Positions 1 to 7,653 are shown, numbered from the stretch's first letter. The stretch: DNA of 10,054 nt from Enterococcaceae bacterium (GCA_030150665.1 JASLFJ010000090.1:1-10054), one strand, 5' to 3'. Made by a program: numbers and translations. Notes: generated from the letters alone by a model not told the origin.

Positions 1-1078
1 TGATAATTTGGGTTGCTGCACCTCCAATAATTCCACCTAAAGCAATCGTAGAATAGCCCGGCGCAAAGAAATCTCCTGAAAATACTTTCATTGGGATTGC
101 CATTAGTGTGACTAATGATGTTGTAAAGAATAATACACTAAATCCTAAAATGACAATATAAAGACCCATATTCTCTACATAATAAGAAACTAACACTAAA
201 ATAGCAGCAATAAGAGAGAGTACAGAGATCACTAATTTATCTTTATGTTGAAAGAATTTACCAACAACATAACTTCCACCAAGAGCACCTACTAAAGAAA
301 AGACTCCTACTCCAGATACCACAAAAGATGCTTTAGTTAGTGTATATGCACGGTGTTCTGTTAAAAATGTCGGAATCCAACTGGTTACACCATATAACAA
401 ACTATTTACAAAAAATGCGCATAAAAATAGTGACCAAATATTACGGATTTTCCAAATATCAAAAAGTGATACTGAAGATTTTTTTTGTACTGTTGCAACT
501 TTATTTTTCTTAGGTAATGTAAAAAATAAAAGTAACGCAACTAAAAAAGCCATTGTTGTGATTACAAGATAAGAACGTTGCCAGCCCCACTTTGTAATAA
601 TTGGAGATAACATAATTGGCCCTAATACACTCGCAAACCCTGCCGTAGAAAACAGTACACCTTTTGCAAACGTCCGGCGTTCTATTGGAAAGTTATCAGT
701 AACTTCTTTACTCGATGCTGTTGGGTATCCAGCATGTGCGACCATTCCACTTAAAAGACGAATGACCATCATAGCAATGACTGTCGTACTTAAACTAAAG
801 ATAAAGTCAAAAACTCCAATCATAATAATAGACCATAAAATTACTTTTTTAGAGCCAAACTTATTAATAACAAGACTCATTGGAATTTGACATAAAGCAT
901 ATCCAATAAAGAACATACTCATAATCATTCCTTTAGCCGTCTCTGTCATTGGTACCGTTTCACTAATATTTACAATGGCTAACGATACTGATAATTTATC
1001 AATATAGACAATTAAAAACCCAATAAATAGCGATCCTAATAATACATTTAAATTTTGTTGTTGTTGCTTATTCTCCAA
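1..1078 (-). CDS. MFS transporter, probable organic-anion symporter (C-terminus beyond window)
   Basis: A membrane transporter of the major facilitator superfamily; 359 codons lie in the window and the C-terminus is cut off by the left edge. Visible are a short polar N-terminus with a Q run (residues 5-8), a first membrane helix around 11-34 containing the charged pair D27-K28, and a second helix from about 51. The loop INKFGSKKVI (71-80) matches the MFS motif-A region. About ten hydrophobic segments can be read, with a polar central loop near 190-208, as in 12-helix carriers. The start is TTG at 1078, preceded at 7 nt by GAGGG; an adjacent in-frame TTG at 1081 would be only 4 nt from it. No in-frame ATG lies near. 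The overall look (Y-I-D-K-L-S-V-S-L-A in helix 1) recalls the anion:cation symporter family. Substrate is not readable. Its position behind the methylaspartate operon suggests glutamate, methylaspartate or mesaconate, which is inference. Confidence 0.9.
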   Translation of the reverse strand, partial: MENKQQQQNLNVLLGSLFIGFLIVYIDKLSVSLAIVNISETVPMTETAKGMIMSMFFIGYALCQIPMSLVINKFGSKKVILWSIIMIGVFDFIFSLSTTVIAMMVIRLLSGMVAHAGYPTASSKEVTDNFPIERRTFAKGVLFSTAGFASVLGPIMLSPIITKWGWQRSYLVITTMAFLVALLLFFTLPKKNKVATVQKKSSVSLFDIWKIRNIWSLFLCAFFVNSLLYGVTSWIPTFLTEHRAYTLTKASFVVSGVGVFSLVGALGGSYVVGKFFQHKDKLVISVLSLIAAILVLVSYYVENMGLYIVILGFSVLFFTTSLVTLMAIPMKVFSGDFFAPGYSTIALGGIIGGAATQII

Positions 1079-1085
1079 CAAACAT

Positions 1086-1090
1086 CCCTC
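1086..1090 (-). promoter_or_regulatory. Ribosome-binding site fixing the TTG start of the MFS gene
   Basis: GAGGG read on the minus strand lies 7 nt before TTG 1078 and 4 nt before TTG 1081, so the second TTG is the better start. An out-of-frame ATG at 1085-1083 opens only five codons and then stops, so it cannot be the gene start. It could however lower initiation at the TTG. Confidence 0.6.
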
Positions 1091-1195
1091 ACTTCCCCTT
1101 ATATTCTAAATATCTAGATACAAACACCTCTTTTTATTAATCGTTATTGTTTTTTATTAATTAAATAACAAATCTTTTTTAATAAACCTGAATAG

Positions 1196-1233
1196 GAAAA
1201 TCATTTTAGCTAAGCTTAGCTAAAATGATTTTC
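1196..1233 (-). terminator. Perfect 38-bp palindrome, probable intrinsic terminator of the glm operon
   Basis: Every base from 1196 to 1214 pairs with its partner from 1233 down to 1215; the centre is the hexamer AAGCTT at 1212-1217. It begins 14 bases after the DUF4387 stop codon. The stem is AT-rich, flanked by an A4 and a T4 tract that form part of the stem, as in bidirectional bacterial terminators. The run of U after the stem is weak (TTTTC then CTATT), so some read-through into the MFS gene is possible. It could also be a protein-binding palindrome, but its position at the operon end favours a terminator. Confidence 0.7.
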
Positions 1234-1247
1234 GACTCAGTAACTTA

Positions 1248-1559
1248 TTATATATCTAACTCAATATCTAAAAGTGGTGCATGCTGTTGCGCACCATATA
1301 CATCTGTTTCACCAATATCACCAGAGCATAACGGACGCACCATTGTTACTTTGATCGCTTTAGCTGGTAAGAAATATACAATTTTAATAATATCTTCTTC
1401 TGGAATTTGATAAAGTTTACTGATTAAAGCCTCATTAATTTGTTTTGATTCACATACTTTTTTAAAGATTGCTTCATCTTTAAAAATCATATCTAAAGTT
1501 AACTCATAAGGTCCTGCATTTTTTGAACGAATAACTTCAGTTGCTTCTGTAATTTTCAT
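1248..1559 (-). CDS. DUF4387 family protein of the methylaspartate operon
   Basis: A 103-residue soluble protein that matches the DUF4387 pattern: an N-terminal I-R-S-K-N-A-G-P-Y-E-L-T-L-D segment (10-23) and a C-terminal segment with R75-P76, S79-G80 and D86-V-Y-G-A-Q-Q-H-A-P95. The biochemical function of this family is not established. Members are commonly found beside AtuA/DUF1446 proteins, and here the gene is directly behind one (19 nt gap). The charged and histidine-bearing conserved ends look like an active-site or partner-binding surface, which is inference. ATG 1559 was chosen because AAAGGAG at 1568-1574 is 8 nt away; the GTG at 1562 is only 5 nt away. It is the last gene before the palindromic terminator. 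Confidence 0.9.
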   Translation of the reverse strand: MKITEATEVIRSKNAGPYELTLDMIFKDEAIFKKVCESKQINEALISKLYQIPEEDIIKIVYFLPAKAIKVTMVRPLCSGDIGETDVYGAQQHAPLLDIELDI

Positions 1560-1578
1560 CACTCATGCTCCTTTCTTT

Positions 1579-2943
1579 TTAAAATTGAACTTCATGAATT
1601 GGAAATAGTGTATTTGGATCAGCATCTGCCATATCTAAAAGATGATAAATACTCCACACATACACTTCTCCTGCATGAAAATCACTTGGAGAGTAAGGTA
1701 ACGCTAAGTTTCCTGCTGTTGCTTTACGTCCTGGATAACCAAAATGTAGCATTGTTGATCTTGCAAAAGAACAAATCGTATCTGCTTCTTTTTGTGTTGG
1801 TGCAACAGCTTCAATAACGATACCTAATTCATGAGCATGTTCTGTCGTAGGTGTTGGCTCTAAATCACCCATAACCCCATTTTTACCGTAAACCATAAAA
1901 CGTAGATGATAATCAATATTTTGTCCTCTAAAATTATCTTCTACACGTTCTCTAACTCCATCAATAATGGTATCAATCTCTTGAATAAAGATCGGATCAC
2001 GCGCTCCAGCGACACAAACGGTACGATAACCGACACGGCGTGCCCCTTCTAATTTTACGGAATTACGCTCAGAAGGGATAAATTTACTACCTCGAACCGT
2101 TACAGTACGCTCTGTCGTTTGTTCAAAGGTACATTCTGTTAGATCTAAATCTCCACCAGGACCTGGCAAGAAATAAGGATCTGTTTTTTCATACAATGTA
2201 TGCGCTGCTACAGATGTTGTTGTACATTTACGAATCGGATTAAGCGGCTCTAAACGGAAATAGTCTGCGCCTAAATATCCCATCATACAATCTGATCCAC
2301 TACCTGGTGTTGCAGAAATAGACGCACACTCTAAAATTTTACCAAGATGGGTCGCTAAAGCTTCGTCATATCCTTTCATAATAGGTAGTGCAGCAAATAC
2401 AGCGGGATCATAAGCACGCCCTGCTAAAATAACATCAGCACCTTGTTCTAAAGCAGTTTGAAACGGCTTAATGCCCATTTGTGCAACAATATGTGTTGAT
2501 TCTTTGATGAGGGATTCTGTAAGTTCTGGTGCAGGATCTAATGGATGAATATTTCCTGATTCAAATGCCTTCATCACAAACTCTTGTTCTAATTCTGAAT
2601 GAATACAAGCCAGTTTAAAATGTAAGTCTTTTTCTTCAGCAATCTCTTCAATAATTTCACGGCACCAAGTTAAATGAGGATCTGCACCGCTTCCTCCTGC
2701 TGTACCTATCACTACAGGAATATTATGTTTAACTCCTGCCTCAATCATAATCTCTAAATCGCGTTTTACAGCTGCTCTATCTGTAAATGAATGCCCTGAA
2801 CCTAGATAATAAGGTCCCGGATCACTAGATCCACCGTCTACAGCAATTAAATCAGGACCTTTTTCCATTCCTGCAAAAAATGATTCCTCTGGAAAGCCGT
2901 ATCCTAAAATTGCTGTTGTTGATAATATTTTAAATTCTTCCAC
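1579..2943 (-). CDS. AtuA/DUF1446-family protein (acyclic terpene utilisation family), function unknown
   Basis: A 454-residue soluble protein of the AtuA (DUF1446) family. Its family-like, glycine-rich motifs are D-G-G-S-S-D-P-G-P-Y-Y-L-G-S-G (36-50), G-T-A-G-G-S-G-A-D-P-H (80-90), A-G-R-A-Y-D-P (174-180), C-T-T-T-S-V-A-A-H (240-248) and G-Y-P-G-R-K (402-407). The family is named after a Pseudomonas citronellol/geraniol gene whose exact reaction is unresolved, so the name does not imply terpene use here. The start is GTG 2943, with a consensus AAGGAGG 8 nt before it (2952-2958). The gap to the methylaspartate ammonia-lyase stop is only 17 nt, so the two are co-transcribed and probably translationally linked. 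Context suggests a step acting on mesaconate, citramalate or a derivative, perhaps as a complex with DUF4387. That role is inference. Confidence 0.9.
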   Translation of the reverse strand: MEEFKILSTTAILGYGFPEESFFAGMEKGPDLIAVDGGSSDPGPYYLGSGHSFTDRAAVKRDLEIMIEAGVKHNIPVVIGTAGGSGADPHLTWCREIIEEIAEEKDLHFKLACIHSELEQEFVMKAFESGNIHPLDPAPELTESLIKESTHIVAQMGIKPFQTALEQGADVILAGRAYDPAVFAALPIMKGYDEALATHLGKILECASISATPGSGSDCMMGYLGADYFRLEPLNPIRKCTTTSVAAHTLYEKTDPYFLPGPGGDLDLTECTFEQTTERTVTVRGSKFIPSERNSVKLEGARRVGYRTVCVAGARDPIFIQEIDTIIDGVRERVEDNFRGQNIDYHLRFMVYGKNGVMGDLEPTPTTEHAHELGIVIEAVAPTQKEADTICSFARSTMLHFGYPGRKATAGNLALPYSPSDFHAGEVYVWSIYHLLDMADADPNTLFPIHEVQF

Positions 2944-2951
2944 AGCTTATT

Positions 2952-2958
2952 CCTCCTT
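2952..2958 (-). promoter_or_regulatory. Consensus ribosome-binding site for the GTG-started AtuA gene
   Basis: AAGGAGG on the minus strand starts two bases after the ammonia-lyase stop codon and sits 8 nt before GTG 2943. It is the strongest Shine-Dalgarno in the leftward operon. It supports the GTG start, because no other start codon is suitably placed. Confidence 0.75.
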
Positions 2959-2960
2959 AA

Positions 2961-4208
2961 TTAATGTTGTGCTTTTTTACGTGCAATAATTCGATTCATT
3001 TCATTAAAGACAATCATATATCCTTCATCAACACCCATCCCTGGTTTGGCAAGTGTTTGAACAGGAGAAGTTGCCATTGCAATATGTACACATGCTTCAG
3101 CAGAGCGATTGGTCTCATTACATGTTCCACCTTGGTAAGCTTCAACACCTTTTTCTTTACAATAAAGCACTGCTTCAATTGTATTATGGATACTTCCTAA
3201 ATCAGGTGTTTTAATTTGAATAATATGACCTGCTTTATGATCTGCAAAATAACGAATATCTTCTAACGTATTGCACCACTCATCTGCAACAATTTTAACA
3301 GGAATTGCGCGACGGTCTAGTGTTTCACGTAACCCTTTGAGCGCTTCCATTTGTAATTCACGATCCCCACAATCCATTGGACCTTCAATATGAAGATCAA
3401 ATGGCGCTACACATTTAGCTAATTCTTCTAAATAATCAGCCATCGCTTCATAGTTATTATTACCAAAAGCTAATCCTATTGTACCATATACGTCAATATG
3501 GATTCTTGGATTATAATCTGTATCGTCTCCTCTTAAATGAATAATACGCTCTTTTAACCAGATTAAGTATTCTTTTAAGATTTCGCCATCTTTACCAAGT
3601 TTTGTTTCTACATTATTAATCAGTGCATGCGGTAATACTTCAGCACGTTTTAAGATCATTTTATCTGCATTTTGATAACGATCATCACCAGATTGTGTAA
3701 AAATTGGCACACGTGTATCGCGAACTTCTGTATCATACTCTTCTGCAACAATTTCACACATCATTTTATGTTTTGATTTAGCTACAGCATCTAATAATGC
3801 TTGAGAAAATCCATAACGAATCGCTGTATGAAGGGGTTTTCCATCTGGTTCAATTGCTTCTAAACGATTTGCCATATCTTTAAATGAGGTAATTTCTTGA
3901 TCCATAAATTCTGGAACAATCCAGCGCTCAATCACTGGAATAAAATCTTCGGCTAAAAATAATGGGTCGCGCCCACCAGCACCAGAGTACTGTACTGCTG
4001 CACAATCTCCAGTCGCTACTTGACCATCTTCTAATACAATTTGTACACCAATAGACTCTCCAGCTTGACGTACAGAGGTAAAGCCAGGCGTTACTGGTTC
4101 ACCTAAATACGCTGCACCGTCCGTTTTAGCACCTAATTTAATTGCTTTTTGATCATCAAAGAAAAATCCAGTTTTTCCAGGAGAAAGTATAATTTGTTTG
4201 ATCTTCAT
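2961..4208 (-). CDS. mal: Methylaspartate ammonia-lyase
   Basis: Catalyses (2S,3S)-3-methylaspartate to mesaconate plus ammonia, the second step of the methylaspartate pathway. It is an enolase-superfamily enzyme with Mg2+ and K+ dependence. The 415-residue chain is very close to the Clostridium tetanomorphum enzyme (413 residues). Residues seen, numbered from the chosen start: H194 (in V-L-P-H-A-L), the metal ligand positions D239 (H-I-D-V-Y-G-T), E275 (I-E-G-P-M-D) and D309 (V-A-D-E-W-C-N-T), Q331 and the catalytic base K333 (I-Q-I-K-T-P-D-L-G), and G-G-T-C-N-E-T-N-R-S-A-E. The start at ATG 4208 aligns with the known N-terminus (M-K-I) and lies 11 nt after AAGGA (4220-4224). An upstream ATG at 4220 directly abuts that site, so it is unlikely. 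The gene lies 47 nt after glmE in the same operon. Confidence 0.97.
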   Translation of the reverse strand: MKIKQIILSPGKTGFFFDDQKAIKLGAKTDGAAYLGEPVTPGFTSVRQAGESIGVQIVLEDGQVATGDCAAVQYSGAGGRDPLFLAEDFIPVIERWIVPEFMDQEITSFKDMANRLEAIEPDGKPLHTAIRYGFSQALLDAVAKSKHKMMCEIVAEEYDTEVRDTRVPIFTQSGDDRYQNADKMILKRAEVLPHALINNVETKLGKDGEILKEYLIWLKERIIHLRGDDTDYNPRIHIDVYGTIGLAFGNNNYEAMADYLEELAKCVAPFDLHIEGPMDCGDRELQMEALKGLRETLDRRAIPVKIVADEWCNTLEDIRYFADHKAGHIIQIKTPDLGSIHNTIEAVLYCKEKGVEAYQGGTCNETNRSAEACVHIAMATSPVQTLAKPGMGVDEGYMIVFNEMNRIIARKKAQH

Positions 4209-4255
4209 GAGTGTGTCCATCCTTTTTTGTTATGTTCAAATTTTGCTAACAGATC

Positions 4256-5704
4256 TTATTGTGGGCGACCTACTAAACGACCTTTTCCAACCGCATAAAT
4301 ATCATCAATCACCATTTGGAATGATACGTCACGACCTTCAGTTTGTCCACGTTCTGTTAATTTATCTTTATGGAATGCACGTAAATCATCTGTAAATGGT
4401 AAGTTACCAAAGTCCATAATACGAACGGCTCCATTATTATCACGTACAGGTAACATTTTCCCTGCATTATAGCGATTTGGTGCAAATGGAATATCAATCA
4501 ATCCTGCTTCAAATGCTTTAACAGCTCCTTGAGCAATATCCCCATTTCCAGCTTCAAGTACAGCACTTAAAATAGCATAAGTCTCTTGAGTAATAATTCC
4601 CATCTCAGCAGCTACGTCACTTCCGACAAGACGTTGCTCACCTACCATGTTAATCACTTGTTTTGTTGTTCTAAGTCCTTGAGCATTAGCTACCATAGTC
4701 GGTACCCCTAATGCTTCATGAGGCGTTTTCACAATGACTTTTGTTGCATTTGCTAAAGCAGCCGTTGCACTTCCCCAAGAAATAACCCCAAATGATTTCG
4801 CTTCATCTTGCGGGAATCCACCCATCCACTGGTGAAGTACTGTTGTAACACGGCAGTCATCATGACCAAATTTTGCTAAATATTCTTCCGTTAATTTTTG
4901 AAGTGAACGAATCGCAGCAACATCTTGTACTAAGTTTCCTAATTGTCCATATCCTACTGTAATATTTTTAACACCTTGTTCAGCCGCAAGAAGGGCTTCA
5001 ATAATGGCCACAGAATGAGAAATACATGGAGGTACCAATGTTCCTGTTAATGGACCAAATGGTTCACGGTTAATCTCAACACCTGCTTCTTCATAAAGTC
5101 CTGTTAAACGGTCAACGTATTGCCAATCACGAATTCCTTTTTCAATAGATGCATTTTTAGAATAAGGAATTGTGTAAGAAATCGCACCACCTTCATAACT
5201 TGTATATCCTCCAGCATAAGTAATTTCTGCTAAAAGACGTGCATCTGGCGTACCATGACGAACTTGTAGAGGTGCTTCAATACTTTCAACTAACGTACGG
5301 CATCCAGAAACACCATGGTTCACTGCTGGAAATCCATTAAGCATTGCTTTTCCTGTGCGAATGGACGCTTCAATTCCTTTTTCTGCTTCTTCATAAAGGT
5401 TTTGACGCGTATAACTATCAATCGTTGATGGTAATAAATCTGCGCCTCCTTCTTCATATAGATAATTTAACAATTCAATTTGTTTAGAAATAAGAGGAAC
5501 CCCTGCACGAGGTTGAATTAATGTCTTACGTTCAGCTCTTGCTTTGTTCATTTTTGCAGAAAAGTTTTTAGATTCAGGTAACGATTTTTGATACTCAATC
5601 GCCTCTTCTAAATCAACTTCTGCTCCTGTTTTCCAAGTCGCTAAGACTGCTTCTCGCTGCGCTAATAACTCTGACTCTTCTAAACGTTTATTTTGAATAT
5701 CCAT
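4256..5704 (-). CDS. glmE: Glutamate mutase (methylaspartate mutase) epsilon subunit, large chain
   Basis: Large subunit of adenosylcobalamin-dependent glutamate mutase, which rearranges (S)-glutamate to (2S,3S)-3-methylaspartate in the cytoplasm; the coenzyme is held between it and GlmS. At 482 residues it is within one of the Clostridium cochlearium protein (483). The substrate-binding residues known from that family fall at the same numbers here: the arginine claw R66, R100 and R149, plus E171, Y177 and Y181. Other conserved blocks are F-P-A-V-N-H-G-V-S-G-C-R (125-136) and R-H-G-T-P-D-A-R (149-156). The start ATG 5704 has AGGAG 10 nt upstream. It overlaps the end of the glmL gene by 17 nt, which implies translational coupling. 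No key residue is missing, so the subunit should be active. Confidence 0.98.
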   Translation of the reverse strand: MDIQNKRLEESELLAQREAVLATWKTGAEVDLEEAIEYQKSLPESKNFSAKMNKARAERKTLIQPRAGVPLISKQIELLNYLYEEGGADLLPSTIDSYTRQNLYEEAEKGIEASIRTGKAMLNGFPAVNHGVSGCRTLVESIEAPLQVRHGTPDARLLAEITYAGGYTSYEGGAISYTIPYSKNASIEKGIRDWQYVDRLTGLYEEAGVEINREPFGPLTGTLVPPCISHSVAIIEALLAAEQGVKNITVGYGQLGNLVQDVAAIRSLQKLTEEYLAKFGHDDCRVTTVLHQWMGGFPQDEAKSFGVISWGSATAALANATKVIVKTPHEALGVPTMVANAQGLRTTKQVINMVGEQRLVGSDVAAEMGIITQETYAILSAVLEAGNGDIAQGAVKAFEAGLIDIPFAPNRYNAGKMLPVRDNNGAVRIMDFGNLPFTDDLRAFHKDKLTERGQTEGRDVSFQMVIDDIYAVGKGRLVGRPQ

Positions 5705-7079
5705 AATCGACTAACTCCTCTTTCATAATTTTTAATGCTACTTCAGGATAATGCTTACTTAATAATCCCATAGCAGATAATATATATTTTTGATCGACAA
5801 ATAATTTTGGTTGTTTCGGCTTTAAAATTTCAGGATGTTGGGGTTCATAAATGACGGCTGGAAGAAGACTCAGTGGATCTTTAGCATGCACTAATGCTCC
5901 TCCTGTAAAGATCATAGCAGATACTTCTCTTAAGTCTTTTCCACTTTGAACAAATGCTCTTCCTGTCATTGTATAAGCTTCTTCCAGTCTTCCAACATGT
6001 CTATCTACAGAAACACGAATCGCTTGATAGGCTAAGAAATGATCATAAGCTTGAGTTTGTTCATTATCTGGAATTTGACCATAATCTTCTGGAATTTTTT
6101 CTACAAACTCTATAATCTCATCAACTTCAAATGGATGATGATCATCAACAAGGCGCTCTAAATCTAACTGCTCAATTAATGCATGAGCACTATAGCGCAT
6201 CCCTACATCTCCTTCAACCGTACGTTTTGCATAAGGCTCTACAAAACCTTTTAAAATGGTATGTTCATCATCAGGAACACCATCAGCCATTGAATAAACA
6301 TCTGTGGTTGCTCCTCCTAAGTCAACAGCCATCAAATCACCTAGTCCAGCGTTTTTTACGGTTCCTTGACTAAATAATTTCATCGCTTCCATCATAGCTA
6401 CTGGGGTAGGAATTAAAATATCATGAATGAGCTCTTTTGTTTTACTTAACCCTTTAGCTTTAATGATATTATTTAAAAATATATCTCGAATTTTATCTTT
6501 TACCGGATCTAAATTGAGTGTATTCAGTTCTGGCATGACATTTTCTGTAATATAAATTTCTTTATCTTTTAAAATCTCTGCACATTGATCAGCAGCGGAA
6601 CGATTTCCAGAAATTAAAATTGGAAATTCTGAGCTACATTGGGCAAGCATTTCTGCATTATGTAAAATACATGATTTGTTCCCTCCATTAGTTCCACCTG
6701 TCAGTAGGAAAATATCAGGAGAAAGTGCATCAATTTCTTTAATATCAGAAGCAGTCAGTTCATACTCATAAGTTTTAATCACTTTAGCACCCGCACCTAA
6801 AGCTGCCATTTTAGCCGCTTTAGAGGTAAGACTGGGTACAAATCCACTGGCACACATTTTCAGTCCACCTGCAGCTGAAGAACAAGCATAACGCTCTTCA
6901 AAATGATCAATACCTAACTTTTCTGAAAGTTCAGCTAAAGCAATCTCAAACCCTTCATTGATATCTGTCTCTACCGTTGTATAATGCCGTGCTGTACCTA
7001 AAATCTTTGCTTCATCAACATCTACCGCGGTTAATTTTGTATATGTGCTTCCGAAATCCACTAAAAGTACAGGTTTCAT
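5688..7079 (-). CDS. glmL: MutL/GlmL protein, ASKHA-type ATPase associated with glutamate mutase
   Basis: A 463-residue protein of the MutL (glutamate-mutase) family, unrelated to DNA-repair MutL. It shows the actin/Hsp70-like ATPase signature: a phosphate-1 loop V-D-F-G-S-T-Y-T-K (7-15), L-T-G-G-T-N-G-G-N (126-134), a phosphate-2 loop V-D-L-G-G-A-T-T-D-V (252-261), R-T-V-E-G-D-V-G-M-R (286-295) and an adenosine-type motif I-F-T-G-G-A-L-V (390-397). Family members are encoded between the two mutase subunits and are thought to reactivate the cobalamin enzyme by exchanging damaged coenzyme; that role is less firmly shown than the fold. The start ATG 7079 follows a GAGGGGG site. It lies 36 nt after glmS, and its end overlaps glmE by 17 nt. 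Confidence 0.95.
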   Translation of the reverse strand: MKPVLLVDFGSTYTKLTAVDVDEAKILGTARHYTTVETDINEGFEIALAELSEKLGIDHFEERYACSSAAGGLKMCASGFVPSLTSKAAKMAALGAGAKVIKTYEYELTASDIKEIDALSPDIFLLTGGTNGGNKSCILHNAEMLAQCSSEFPILISGNRSAADQCAEILKDKEIYITENVMPELNTLNLDPVKDKIRDIFLNNIIKAKGLSKTKELIHDILIPTPVAMMEAMKLFSQGTVKNAGLGDLMAVDLGGATTDVYSMADGVPDDEHTILKGFVEPYAKRTVEGDVGMRYSAHALIEQLDLERLVDDHHPFEVDEIIEFVEKIPEDYGQIPDNEQTQAYDHFLAYQAIRVSVDRHVGRLEEAYTMTGRAFVQSGKDLREVSAMIFTGGALVHAKDPLSLLPAVIYEPQHPEILKPKQPKLFVDQKYILSAMGLLSKHYPEVALKIMKEELVDYGYSK

Positions 7080-7115
7080 TTACAGACCCCCTCAGTCTTT
7101 TTATCCCTTTGTTTA

Positions 7116-7529
7116 TTATTCTTCGATCTGTAAATCTTTTTTCAAGCACTCAATAGAAACTTCTGGAGAAGTTCCTGGTGGGAAAACACGGTCAAATCCC
7201 ATATCTTTAAAACGTTTTTCAACTTCTTCAAAGTTTTGTTTACCCACAACAATATTTCCACCTACATAAAGTAAGATATCATTTAATCCTGCTTCATTAG
7301 CTTTATCACGAAGTCCTTCACAATCTAATTCTCCATGTCCATATAGAGAAGATACTAAAATAGCATCGGCATCTGTTTCTAAAGCGGCTTCAATAAACTC
7401 TTCTTGAGATACCATAACCCCTAGATTTTCAACATCAAATCCAGCTTGGTTATAAGCATAATCTAAAATTTTAAGACCTACAGCATGAACATCTGCTCCG
7501 ATAACCCCAATAACTATCTTCTTTTTCAT
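7116..7529 (-). CDS. glmS: Glutamate mutase sigma subunit, small B12-binding chain
   Basis: Small, cobalamin-binding subunit of glutamate mutase. The 137 residues equal the length of the clostridial GlmS. The base-off/His-on B12 motif is complete: D13-x-H15-x-x-G18 (H15 being the lower axial cobalt ligand), S60-x-L62 in V-S-S-L-Y-G-H-G-E, and G90-G91-N92. These are the three signatures of the Rossmann-like B12-binding fold. It is the first gene of the leftward operon; ATG 7529 has AGGAG 12 nt before it (7542-7546). A leader of roughly 120 nt separates it from the predicted transcription start. The symbol follows mutase nomenclature and is not glucosamine-6-phosphate synthase. Confidence 0.97.
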   Translation of the reverse strand: MKKKIVIGVIGADVHAVGLKILDYAYNQAGFDVENLGVMVSQEEFIEAALETDADAILVSSLYGHGELDCEGLRDKANEAGLNDILLYVGGNIVVGKQNFEEVEKRFKDMGFDRVFPPGTSPEVSIECLKKDLQIEE

Positions 7530-7594
7530 AATGTTTGTGCGCTCCTTTAAATGTCGTTATTATCATCTTAATTTTTGAAAAACGTTTTTAATGC

Positions 7595-7606
7595 TGTATT
7601 AATACA
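7595..7606. repeat. Perfect 12-bp palindrome TGTATTAATACA, possible operator
   Basis: Read in both directions the site is identical. It has the outer GT and inner AC expected of GntR-family operators (GT then AC in inverted arrangement). It lies in the transcribed leader of the glm operon, about 45 bases after the predicted start. A related half (TAATACA, 7808-7814) overlaps the -10 box of the hydratase promoter, and TGTAT begins the palindrome near the MFS gene. Such short AT palindromes also arise by chance. Confidence 0.35.
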
Positions 7607-7630
7607 AAAAAATTAACTATATAGCACTAT

Positions 7631-7644
7631 TTAAAACGCTTTCT
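7631..7644 (+). promoter_or_regulatory. cre-like box (CcpA site) in the glm operon leader
   Basis: TTAAAACGCTTTCT fits the catabolite-responsive element pattern TGWAANCGNTNNCW with one mismatch (second base). It would sit at about +5 to +18 relative to the leftward transcription start, a place where CcpA usually represses. This predicts repression of glutamate-mutase expression by preferred sugars. Confidence 0.55.
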
Positions 7645-7653
7645 ACATGGAAC

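Larger units (their letters stand above)
1079..1247. other. Intergenic region between DUF4387 gene and MFS gene
   Basis: This AT-rich gap holds the 38-bp palindrome next to the DUF4387 stop and then about 100 bp leading to the MFS gene. No promoter with both boxes convincing was found; TTGTTA and AATAAC with 17 nt spacing on the minus strand is the best but poor candidate. A small perfect palindrome, TATCTAGATA at 1111-1120, lies about 30 bp before the MFS start and might be a regulator site. Confidence 0.5.

Noticed and set aside
1225..1817. Short plus-strand open frames across the DUF4387 and AtuA genes
   Set aside because: They are antisense to genes with clear family motifs, have no ribosome-binding sites, and give low-complexity or unfamiliar proteins. 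The same holds for plus-strand frames near 2964-3200, 4198-4395, 6131-6373 and 7045-7269.
1579..2943. Literal reading of the AtuA name as a terpene-degradation gene
   Set aside because: No carboxylase, acyl-CoA dehydrogenase or other terpenoid-pathway gene is present; every neighbour belongs to the methylaspartate route.
4209..4220. Upstream ATG at 4220 as the methylaspartate ammonia-lyase start
   Set aside because: The Shine-Dalgarno directly abuts it, and the family N-terminus aligns with ATG 4208.
5688..7079. DNA mismatch repair MutL
   Set aside because: The sequence has actin/Hsp70-type phosphate loops and lacks the GHKL ATPase motifs of repair MutL; it belongs to the glutamate-mutase-associated family.
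7577..7590. Third cre-like box around AAAAACGTTTTT
   Set aside because: When aligned on its central CG it has three mismatches to the cre pattern, so it is better described as a simple 12-bp palindrome.
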